The position numbers and the translations under genes were made by a program. Positions 25,340-32,687 of a DNA stretch of 64,000 bases are shown here, in pieces. Source of the DNA: Paraburkholderia sp. IMGN_8 (GTDB lineage: Bacteria; Pseudomonadota; Gammaproteobacteria; Burkholderiales; Burkholderiaceae); contig NZ_CP150900.1 in NCBI RefSeq assembly GCF_038050405.1, positions 3,100,001-3,164,000 on the forward strand, in the 5' to 3' direction. The number at the start of each line of letters is the position of its first letter. Position 1 is the stretch's first letter. Below the pieces are notes generated by a model. The model made no database searches, was not told where the DNA came from, and saw only the letters and a list, made by a program, of their open reading frames with translations.

Positions 25340-26775
25340 CAGGCGCCTCCGAACACGTCGACGTTGCTGAACACGCATGCAGGCGATGCATGACCGACGC
25401 GAATGATCTGCGCCGGTTCGCCCTTGCCGCACATCGAGGTGCCGTACACCTCGCGCGTGCCCGCATTGCCCACCGCGCTCAGACTGCGCCAGAAATTCGC
25501 CGAGATGCCGCGATAATTCGGCTGCTTCACCACCTGCGTGAGCTTGCCGTTTTCGATCAGCTGGCCGAACTCGCAGCCGAACTGGAATTTGTTGCGATGG
25601 TCGTCGATCGACCACGAGGTGTTGGTGCGCATCAGAATGCCGTGTTCGATGTTGCCGATCATCTCGTCCAGCGAGCTATGGCCGGGCTCGATGTTCAGAT
25701 TCGCCATCCGGTCGATCGGCGGCCGGTTCCAGTTCGACGCACGCGAATTGGCGACGCCGGGCATGTGCGCGCGCTGCTGTGAAAGCGCGCCGCCCAGCGG
25801 CCGTTCGAGCACGCCGTCGCGAATCAGATACTGTTTGTGCGCTTCTGTGCCGTCGTCGTCGAACGCGTAAGCGGCGGCTTCCTCGCGCAGCTCCGGGTCG
25901 AAGGTGACGTTCAGCAGTTCGGAACCGTAGCGGTATGAGCCGAACATCTCCTGCTTCACGAAGCTCCAGCCCGCGAAGTTGCGCTCGTCGCCGAGAATAC
26001 GGTCAAGCTCGAGCGGATGGCCGATCGATTCGTGAATCTGCAGCATCATCTGATCGGGCATCAGCAACAGATCGCGCCTGCCTGAAGGGCAATTCGGCGC
26101 GGCCAGCAGCTGCAATGCTTCGTTGGCGACCCGCACACCCGCGCCTTCGAAGCCGAAGCGCGCCAGGATTTCAATGCCGCCCTGCCCGAGCGTGCCGTAG
26201 TTGCCGCCGAGCGTGCGCACCTGGGTGTCGCCGTTCGCGTGCGCGGCCACGCTCAATTGCGGCATCACAAAGCGGAACTGCTGGTCGATCCGTACGCGGT
26301 CGCCGGTGATGTAGAGCTGATCGGCATGCGTGATCTGCACGCCCGCCACACGTTCGACAATACGTGTATCGAGATTCGCGCTCGCGCATTCCGCGCCCAA
26401 TCGGTCAAGCCATTCGGCCCGGCTCGGCAACGCGTGCTGCGCATTCGGTGACACATAACAACCGCTGACAGCCGGACGCACCACCTCGCGATGGTCGATC
26501 AAAGACAGCACTGCGCTCGCTTCCGCGCGCGCCGTCGCTATATCGAGCGCCGCCTGCAAGCCGGCGGCGGACAGATTCGCCGTGGCCGCATAGCCCGCTC
26601 CCGCGCCCACCCATGCGATCAGCATCGCGCCGCGATCGCGCACCGTGCGCAGCGGCTGCGCGATGTCATTGCGGATTTCGTGGTCGTCGATCTGTTCATC
26701 GACGATGCGCAGCGACCAGAACGCCGCGCGGCTCGTAAGCGTGCGGGCGGCTTGCGCCCAACGTTCGTCAATCAT
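25339..26775 (-). CDS. TldD-like metalloprotease
   Basis: 478 residues from ATG at 26775 (MIDERWAQAARTL). The zinc motif HExxxH is intact as QIHESIGHPLELDRI near residue 246, and the C-terminal region carries the conserved GVANSRASNWNRPPIDRMAN and GHSSLDEMIGNIEHGIL, with cysteine in MCGKGEPAQIIRVGHASPAC near the end. TldD is the catalytic half of the TldD/TldE protease, whose narrow active-site tunnel takes extended peptides. The gene begins 25 bp after yejF and is coupled to the TldE-like gene. The context points to cleavage of peptides brought in by YejABEF. Confidence 0.87.
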   Translation of the reverse strand: MIDERWAQAARTLTSRAAFWSLRIVDEQIDDHEIRNDIAQPLRTVRDRGAMLIAWVGAGAGYAATANLSAAGLQAALDIATARAEASAVLSLIDHREVVRPAVSGCYVSPNAQHALPSRAEWLDRLGAECASANLDTRIVERVAGVQITHADQLYITGDRVRIDQQFRFVMPQLSVAAHANGDTQVRTLGGNYGTLGQGGIEILARFGFEGAGVRVANEALQLLAAPNCPSGRRDLLLMPDQMMLQIHESIGHPLELDRILGDERNFAGWSFVKQEMFGSYRYGSELLNVTFDPELREEAAAYAFDDDGTEAHKQYLIRDGVLERPLGGALSQQRAHMPGVANSRASNWNRPPIDRMANLNIEPGHSSLDEMIGNIEHGILMRTNTSWSIDDHRNKFQFGCEFGQLIENGKLTQVVKQPNYRGISANFWRSLSAVGNAGTREVYGTSMCGKGEPAQIIRVGHASPACVFSNVDVFGGA

Positions 26776-26800
26776 TCGAGGTTCCCGTATGAATCTCTGT

Positions 26801-28426
26801 TCAGCCCGGCGGCAGGACCAGCGACGACGCCAGCAGCGCCCGGGTATAAGGATGCGACGGCGCATGCAACACGTCGAGTGTGTCGCCGGCTTCCACGATG
26901 CGTCCCGACTTCATCACGATCACGCGATGCGCCATGGCTCGCATCACCGCCAGATCGTGCGTGATGAACAAAAAGCTAAGCTTGTACTTTTTCTGCAGAT
27001 TTGTCAGCAGATTCAGCACCTGCTTCTGGATCGACACGTCGAGTGCGCTGGTCGGCTCGTCGAGCACCAGCAACTCAGGCTCGACCGCCAGCGCGCGCGC
27101 AATCGCAATGCGCTGGCGCTGTCCGCCGGAAAACTCGTGCGGATAGCGCAGCATCGCATCGGCGGGCATGCCGACCTCTTCGAGCAGGCCGCCCACCCGC
27201 GCGCGCCGCGCCTTCGCATCCACTTCCGGCCGATGCATGGCGAGGCCCTCGCCGATGATCTGCTCCACCGTCATCCGCTGCGACAGCGAACCGAACGGGT
27301 CCTGGAACACGACCTGCATCCGCGCATACAGCGCACGGCGCGAGGTGGCGGTCTTCAGCGTCGACAACGGCAAGCCGTCGATGTGAATATGGCCCGCGGC
27401 CGGTTGCTGCAAACCTAGCACGGTGGCCGCCAGCGTCGATTTGCCCGAACCCGATTCGCCGACGATCCCGAGCGTCTCGCCGCGCCGCAAGCTCAAATCG
27501 ACCTCCTGTACCGCGCGAAACGTGGCGCGCCTGAACATCGAACGCCAGCCCTTCGCGGACGTGCGGTAATCGACCGCGAGGCCTTGCACTTCGAGCAGCC
27601 GCCGCGCGCCGGCTTCGATCGGCTCGACCGCGCGTTGCGGCTCGCTGTCGAGCAGGCGCTTCGTATACGGATGCTGCGGATCGGCGAACAAGGCTTCGGT
27701 CGTATTGGTTTCGACCAGCACACCCTTCTCCATCACCGCGACGCGCTGCGCGAAGCGCTTGACCAGATTCAGGTCGTGCGTGATCAGCAGCACGGCCATC
27801 CCGCGTTCGGCCGCTTCCTGCTCCTGCAACGCGATCAGCAGATCGACGATTTGCTGACGCACGGTGACGTCGAGCGCGGTAGTGGGTTCGTCGGCGAGCA
27901 GCAAACGAGGGCGGCACGCGAGCGCCATCGCGATCATCGCGCGCTGCCGCTGGCCGCCGGACAGTTGATGCGGAAAGCTGTCGATGCGCCACTCCGGCTC
28001 GGGAATGCCGGTGCGCCTAAGCAATTCGATGCCGCGCTCGCGTGCCGCGTTCGGCCGCAAGCCTTCATGCAGGCGCAAACTCTCGGCGATCTGCTTGCCG
28101 ATCGTGAAGAGCGGATTGAGAGCGGTCATCGGCTCCTGAAACACCATCGCGACATCCGCGCCGCGAATTCCGCGCATCTGCTGTTCTGTTTTTTGCAGCA
28201 GGTCTTCGCCGTCGAGCAGGATGCGCCCGCTCAGCTCCGCATGCTCGACCAGCTGCAAGATCGACAACGCGGTGACGCTCTTGCCCGAGCCCGATTCGCC
28301 GACCAGCGCGACCCGTTCGCCGCGCGCGATCGAGAGGTTGAGTTCATGCACCGCGGTCTTGTCGCCGAAACGCACGGAAAAGCGGTCGATTTCCAGTAAG
28401 GGTTGGTTCAGCCTGGCGTCGCTCAT
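26801..28426 (-). CDS. yejF: Peptide ABC transporter, double ATP-binding protein YejF
   Basis: 541 residues with two ABC domains in one chain, as in E. coli YejF. First domain: Walker A GESGSGKS near 43, LSGGQRQRAMIAMALA near 165 and LLADEPTTALD. Second: GESGSGKSTLAATVLG near 330, FSGGQRQRIAIARALA near 445 and VLDEPTSALD. It powers the YejBE channel, which imports peptides and the peptide-nucleotide antibiotic microcin C in enterobacteria. Start at 28426 gives a 4-bp overlap with yejE; the open frame upstream of it has no ribosome-binding site. Confidence 0.93.
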   Translation of the reverse strand: MSDARLNQPLLEIDRFSVRFGDKTAVHELNLSIARGERVALVGESGSGKSVTALSILQLVEHAELSGRILLDGEDLLQKTEQQMRGIRGADVAMVFQEPMTALNPLFTIGKQIAESLRLHEGLRPNAARERGIELLRRTGIPEPEWRIDSFPHQLSGGQRQRAMIAMALACRPRLLLADEPTTALDVTVRQQIVDLLIALQEQEAAERGMAVLLITHDLNLVKRFAQRVAVMEKGVLVETNTTEALFADPQHPYTKRLLDSEPQRAVEPIEAGARRLLEVQGLAVDYRTSAKGWRSMFRRATFRAVQEVDLSLRRGETLGIVGESGSGKSTLAATVLGLQQPAAGHIHIDGLPLSTLKTATSRRALYARMQVVFQDPFGSLSQRMTVEQIIGEGLAMHRPEVDAKARRARVGGLLEEVGMPADAMLRYPHEFSGGQRQRIAIARALAVEPELLVLDEPTSALDVSIQKQVLNLLTNLQKKYKLSFLFITHDLAVMRAMAHRVIVMKSGRIVEAGDTLDVLHAPSHPYTRALLASSLVLPPG

Positions 28427-29538
28427 CGCGGACCTCCGCCGAAAGCCGAACCGCGCGAGCGTGTATCGAGCGCATTGCGCAGCGCATCGCCCATGAAGGT
28501 CAACAGCAGCAGCGTGATCACCAGCGCGGCAAACGCAGAAATCGAAATCCACCAGGCGTCGAGGTTGTTCTTGCCTTGCTGAAGCAATTCGCCGAGGCTC
28601 GGCGTCGGTGGCGGCACGCCCAGGCCGAGAAAGTCGAGACTCGTCAGCGACAGAATCGCCGCGCTCATGCGAAACGGCAGGAACGTAATCACCGGCGTCA
28701 GGCTATTGGGCAGCACGTGGCGCCACATGATCTGCCAGTTCGACAGGCCCATCGTGCGCGCAGCCTTGACGTAATCGAGCGAACGGTTACGCAGGAATTC
28801 GGCGCGCACGTAGTCGGACAGCACGAGCCAGCCGAACATCGACAGCAGGATAAACAGCAGCCACAAGGTCGGCTCGAAAATCGACGCGAAGATGATCAGC
28901 AGATACAGGTCCGGCATCGAACTCCATATTTCGATGAGCCGTTGCCCGATCAGATCGGTGCGTCCGCCATAAAAGCCCTGCACCGCGCCTGTCAACACGC
29001 CGACCAACACGCCGGACACGGTCAGCGCGAGCGCCATCAGCACCGAAAGCCGGGAACCGTACAGGAGCCGTGCGAGCACGTCGCGGCCGTATTGATCGGT
29101 GCCGAGCCAGTTGGCCGTCGTCGGCGGTGCCGGATACGGATGCGCGGCGAAGTAGTCGATCGTGTCGTAGTGGAAATGATTCGGCGGATAGATCGCGAAG
29201 TTGCCGTTCGATTCGAGCCGCGAGCGGATATACGGGTCCAGGTAGTTCGCGCGGGCCGGAAAATCACCGCCGAACAAGGTCTCCGAGTAGTCCTTCACGA
29301 TCGGGAAGTAATAGTGGCCTTCGTATCGGACCACCAACGGGCGATCGTTGGACAGCACCTCGCCGAGCAGGCTGATGACGAACAGCGATACGAAGATCAC
29401 GAGGCTCCAGTAACCGAGACGCTGCTGTTTGAAGCGCAACCATGTGCGCCGCCATGGCGACGGCGACGCCGCGTACGCCACGCCCGCCGCGTCAGCGGTC
29501 CAGGCGGTTGAATTGGATGCGGGGGTCGACAAGGACAT
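28423..29538 (-). CDS. yejE: Peptide ABC transporter permease YejE
   Basis: 371 residues. After a first helix (YWSLVIFVSLFVISLLGEVL) comes a long periplasmic insert with YYFPIVKDYSETLFGGDFP, a hallmark of YejE, followed by NWLGTDQYGRDVLARLLYGS and the BPD-type permease core. The EAA loop reads YVKAARTMGLSNWQIMWRHV then LPNS. The annotated start overlaps yejB by 47 bp; a GTG at 29481 is an alternative that removes the overlap. Either way the gene is translated in the same unit as yejB and yejF. Confidence 0.92.
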   Translation of the reverse strand: MSLSTPASNSTAWTADAAGVAYAASPSPWRRTWLRFKQQRLGYWSLVIFVSLFVISLLGEVLSNDRPLVVRYEGHYYFPIVKDYSETLFGGDFPARANYLDPYIRSRLESNGNFAIYPPNHFHYDTIDYFAAHPYPAPPTTANWLGTDQYGRDVLARLLYGSRLSVLMALALTVSGVLVGVLTGAVQGFYGGRTDLIGQRLIEIWSSMPDLYLLIIFASIFEPTLWLLFILLSMFGWLVLSDYVRAEFLRNRSLDYVKAARTMGLSNWQIMWRHVLPNSLTPVITFLPFRMSAAILSLTSLDFLGLGVPPPTPSLGELLQQGKNNLDAWWISISAFAALVITLLLLTFMGDALRNALDTRSRGSAFGGGPR

Positions 29539-30544
29539 AGCAGACGTCAGCGATGAGTTTGGTTACGAGGCCGATCAGCGTGAACAGAAAGAGCGAACCG
29601 AGCACGACCGGATAATCCCGGCGAATCACCGAGTCGTACGAAAGTTGTCCCATGCCGTCGAGCGAGAACAGCGTTTCGATTAGCAGGTTGCCGTTCAGGA
29701 ACGCGCCGACAAACGCGGCGGGCAGACCCGTCAACAATGGAATTGCGGCATTGCGCAGCACGTGCTTCCACAGCACGTCGCGCTCCGGCGCGCCCTTGGC
29801 GCGCGCGGTCAACACATATTGACGGCCGATCTCTTCGAGGAACGTGTTCTTGGTGAGAATCGTGACGATCGCGAAGTTGCCGACCACCGAGGCCGTCACC
29901 GGCAGCACGATGTGCCACAGATAATCGAGTAACTTGCCGAAGGTGCTCAGCTCGCCGAAGTTATCCGACGTGAGACCGCGCATTGGAAACACCTGCCAGA
30001 AGGTGCCGCCGCCGAACAGCATCAGCAGCAGCACGCCGAGCACGAAGCCGGGAATCGCGTAGCCGGCCAGCACCAGCACGCTCGTCACCGTATCGAAGCG
30101 CGAGCCGTTGCGCACCGCTTTCGCAATGCCCAACGGTACCGATATCAGATACGTGAGCAGCACCGTCCATATGCCGAGCGTGATCGACACCGGCAGCTTC
30201 GAGCGGATCACCTCCCACACGCTTTCATGCTGGAAGTACGACTGTCCGAGATCGAACGTCGCATAGTGCTTGAGCATCAGCAGATAGCGTTCGAGCGGTG
30301 GCTTGTCGAAGCCGAACTGCTTCTTGATCTGTTCGATCTGCAGAGGATCGACGCCCTGGCTGCCGTGATAGCCGCCCGCGCCCGCCCCCGCCTCTCCGCC
30401 ACGGCCAGTGCCGTGGCGGAGTTGCGTCATCACCTGTTCGACCGGCCCACCCGGCACGAACTGCGTGACGACAAAGGTCAGCGTGACCACGCCGAGCAGC
30501 GTCGGCACCATTAACAGCAAACGTCTGAGAATGTAGGCAAGCAT
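29492..30544 (-). CDS. yejB: Peptide ABC transporter permease YejB
   Basis: 350 residues with an OppB/DppB-type permease fold: MLAYILRRLLLMVPTLLGVV first helix, QFVPGGPVEQ, then LPVSITLGIWTVLLTYLISV, and the EAA loop YVLTARAKGAPERDVLWKHV. The YejB-typical insertion with GVDPLQIEQIKKQFGFDKPP is present; a Gly/Ala-rich stretch (GTGRGGEAGAGAGGYHG) just before it is not in E. coli YejB as I remember it. Starts 8 bp after yejA. Confidence 0.92.
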   Translation of the reverse strand: MLAYILRRLLLMVPTLLGVVTLTFVVTQFVPGGPVEQVMTQLRHGTGRGGEAGAGAGGYHGSQGVDPLQIEQIKKQFGFDKPPLERYLLMLKHYATFDLGQSYFQHESVWEVIRSKLPVSITLGIWTVLLTYLISVPLGIAKAVRNGSRFDTVTSVLVLAGYAIPGFVLGVLLLMLFGGGTFWQVFPMRGLTSDNFGELSTFGKLLDYLWHIVLPVTASVVGNFAIVTILTKNTFLEEIGRQYVLTARAKGAPERDVLWKHVLRNAAIPLLTGLPAAFVGAFLNGNLLIETLFSLDGMGQLSYDSVIRRDYPVVLGSLFLFTLIGLVTKLIADVCYVLVDPRIQFNRLDR

Positions 30545-30552
30545 GCTGGTCC

Positions 30553-32457
30553 TCAGTGGGCCGTAGCCGTGGTTGAGACAACGGACTGCGCCGCCTGGGT
30601 GGCTTGAGTCGCTTGTGTGCGCGGCGCTTTTGCGTACCAGTAATCGATGACCCAGTCTTCGTACAGGTAGGACGCGGGCACGATCTTCGGAAACGCCAGC
30701 GTCGTCTTATAGCCGATGCGCGCGCCCGGCGCGTAGTACTCCGGCACCAGATAGAACGAGTAGATCAGGACGCGGTCGAGCGCACGGGTCGCCGCCTCCA
30801 GATCGTCGAGATTGGTGGCCAGGAGCGCGGAGCGAATCAGCGAGTCGACCGCCTTCGATCGAATACCCGGATAGTTCTCGGAGCCGACTTCGGACGCGGC
30901 AGCACTGCCGAAGCGGCGCGTCAGTTCGGCGCCCGGAATCGTCACCGGCGGATAGATAAAAGTTGTCATGTCGTACTCGAAATTGTTCAGGCGCTTCTCG
31001 TACAACGCACTGTCGATTTCGCGCATATGAGCCTGGATGCCGAGCATGCCGAGCGCCTGCATATACGGCAGGATCAGACGATCCATGCCTGGCTGATCGT
31101 CCATGATCTCGATCGTCATCGGCGTGCCGTTCGCGTCGCGCAATGCGCCGTCGCGATAGCGCCATCCAGCCTGCGCCAGCAGATCGCGGGCGACGCGCAG
31201 ATTGCCGCGCAGAGAATCCGGTGCAATCGTAGTGGGTTGCTTGAGCATCGGACCGAATACTTCGGGCGGCACACTGGCGCGCAACGGTTCGAGCAACGCC
31301 AGTTCCCTGGGGCCGGGCATGCCGGTTGCGCCGAACGGACTCGCCTCGAAATAACTGCTGGTGCGCCGGTATTGGCCATAGAACATCATCCGGTTCATCC
31401 AGTCGTAGTCGAATGCCAGCGTGAGCGCGTGGCGCACGCGCGGGTCCTGGAACATCGGCTTGCGCAGATTCATCAACATGCCCTGCATCTGCGCGGGACC
31501 GTCGGCGAACTCACCCTTCTTCAGCAGTCCGTTGTCGAAATTCTTGCCTACATACTTGCGCGCCCACTGCGTCGCGCTGTATTCCACCATGACGTCCCCA
31601 TCGCCCGCCTTGAAGGCTTCGAGTTGCGTGTAGTGGTCACGGTACAGCTTGAAGGTGATGCGCTGGAAGCGGAACATGCCGCGTCGCGACGGCAGATTCG
31701 ACGCCCAGTAGTCAGGGTTGCGGCGATAGGAAATCTGCTTGTCGTTCTTGCGTTCATCGATCAGATACGGGCCGCTGCTGATCGGCGGCACGGCGGCAAT
31801 CTGATCGAACGGCGGGCGCTTGCCGTCAGGCTGCCGGCCCCACTTCGGCGAGAAGACCGGCAAGTCGCCGACGATCAGCGGCGCGGCGCGTTCGGGCCGC
31901 TTGAAGTCGAAACGAACGGTACCTTGATCGATCACCGTCGCGCTTTTGATCACGGCGAATTGCGCGTTGAAGAGCGGCGAAGCCTGCGGGCTCGTCAGCG
32001 TATCGAACGAATATTTGACGTCGGCGGCGGTAATCGGATCGCCGTTCGAAAAGCGTGCGGCGGGATTGATATGGAACGTCGCTGAACTCAGGTCGGGGGC
32101 AACCTCGACATCCTCCGCAATCAGCGGGTATTCGGACGCCAGTTCGTCCCAGCTGCGCTGCATCAGCGTGTCGAACATCAGATTCTGAATGTCCGGCGCG
32201 GGCGCGCCGCGCACCAGAAACGGATTCAGCGAATCGTAAGTCTGCAGTTCGTTGTAGTTTTCGAAGTTCAGCGTACCGTTAGCCGGCGCGTCGGGATTCG
32301 CGTAGTCGAAATGCGTGAAATTGGCGGGATATTTCGGCTGGTCGTACTGTGAGATCGACGGCTTCGCCTGCGCGGACATCGAGACAGCGCCAAATGCGCA
32401 CAACGCCGTCGCCACGACCGGTAGGACGCGCGATAACCGGAACTTCACATGTCTCAT
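30553..32457 (-). CDS. yejA: Periplasmic peptide-binding protein YejA
   Basis: 634 residues, the length of cluster C peptide-binding proteins. A signal peptide covers about residues 1-31 (ending MSAQA-KP). The mature protein shows the SBP family 5 pattern: FDYANPDAPANGTLNFENYN, YDSLNPFLVRG, MQRSWDELASEYPLIAEDVE, DDPITAADVKYSFDTL-type segment and later KPMFQDPRVRHALTLAFDYD. In E. coli YejA delivers microcin C and peptides to YejBEF. It is the first gene of the nine-gene unit and follows a terminator behind the TonB-dependent receptor, so it probably has its own promoter in the 150 bp before it. Confidence 0.92.
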   Translation of the reverse strand: MRHVKFRLSRVLPVVATALCAFGAVSMSAQAKPSISQYDQPKYPANFTHFDYANPDAPANGTLNFENYNELQTYDSLNPFLVRGAPAPDIQNLMFDTLMQRSWDELASEYPLIAEDVEVAPDLSSATFHINPAARFSNGDPITAADVKYSFDTLTSPQASPLFNAQFAVIKSATVIDQGTVRFDFKRPERAAPLIVGDLPVFSPKWGRQPDGKRPPFDQIAAVPPISSGPYLIDERKNDKQISYRRNPDYWASNLPSRRGMFRFQRITFKLYRDHYTQLEAFKAGDGDVMVEYSATQWARKYVGKNFDNGLLKKGEFADGPAQMQGMLMNLRKPMFQDPRVRHALTLAFDYDWMNRMMFYGQYRRTSSYFEASPFGATGMPGPRELALLEPLRASVPPEVFGPMLKQPTTIAPDSLRGNLRVARDLLAQAGWRYRDGALRDANGTPMTIEIMDDQPGMDRLILPYMQALGMLGIQAHMREIDSALYEKRLNNFEYDMTTFIYPPVTIPGAELTRRFGSAAASEVGSENYPGIRSKAVDSLIRSALLATNLDDLEAATRALDRVLIYSFYLVPEYYAPGARIGYKTTLAFPKIVPASYLYEDWVIDYWYAKAPRTQATQATQAAQSVVSTTATAH

Positions 32458-32615
32458 CTTCAGTTATGCGTGAGGACGTGCACCCGCTCGTGACCGGCGC
32501 ACGATTCGTCGAATCGACGGGATGACGGCGCGTAAGCCTCGCGCGGTCACATCAACATATTGAACCGCGCCTGTTGCCAGCGGTAGCCGGCGACGCTCGA
32601 TGCCGCGCGCCACCG

Positions 32616-32658
32616 GTAAAAAAGATCGCTCCGGCAATCCATCCGAAAAGCCGGAGCG
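32616..32658 (-). terminator. Rho-independent terminator of the TonB-dependent receptor gene
   Basis: On the minus strand CGCTCCGGC (32658-32650) pairs with GCCGGAGCG (32635-32627) across a 14-base loop and is followed by ATCTTTTTTA. It lies 30 bp past the receptor stop codon and separates the receptor transcript from yejA. Confidence 0.8.
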
Positions 32659-32687
32659 ACTCACGTACCACGCTCAGTAACTGGACA

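Noticed and set aside
24020..25393. 457-codon plus-strand frame opposite the TldE-like gene
   Set aside because: Antisense shadow; the minus-strand protein matches a known family over its whole length.
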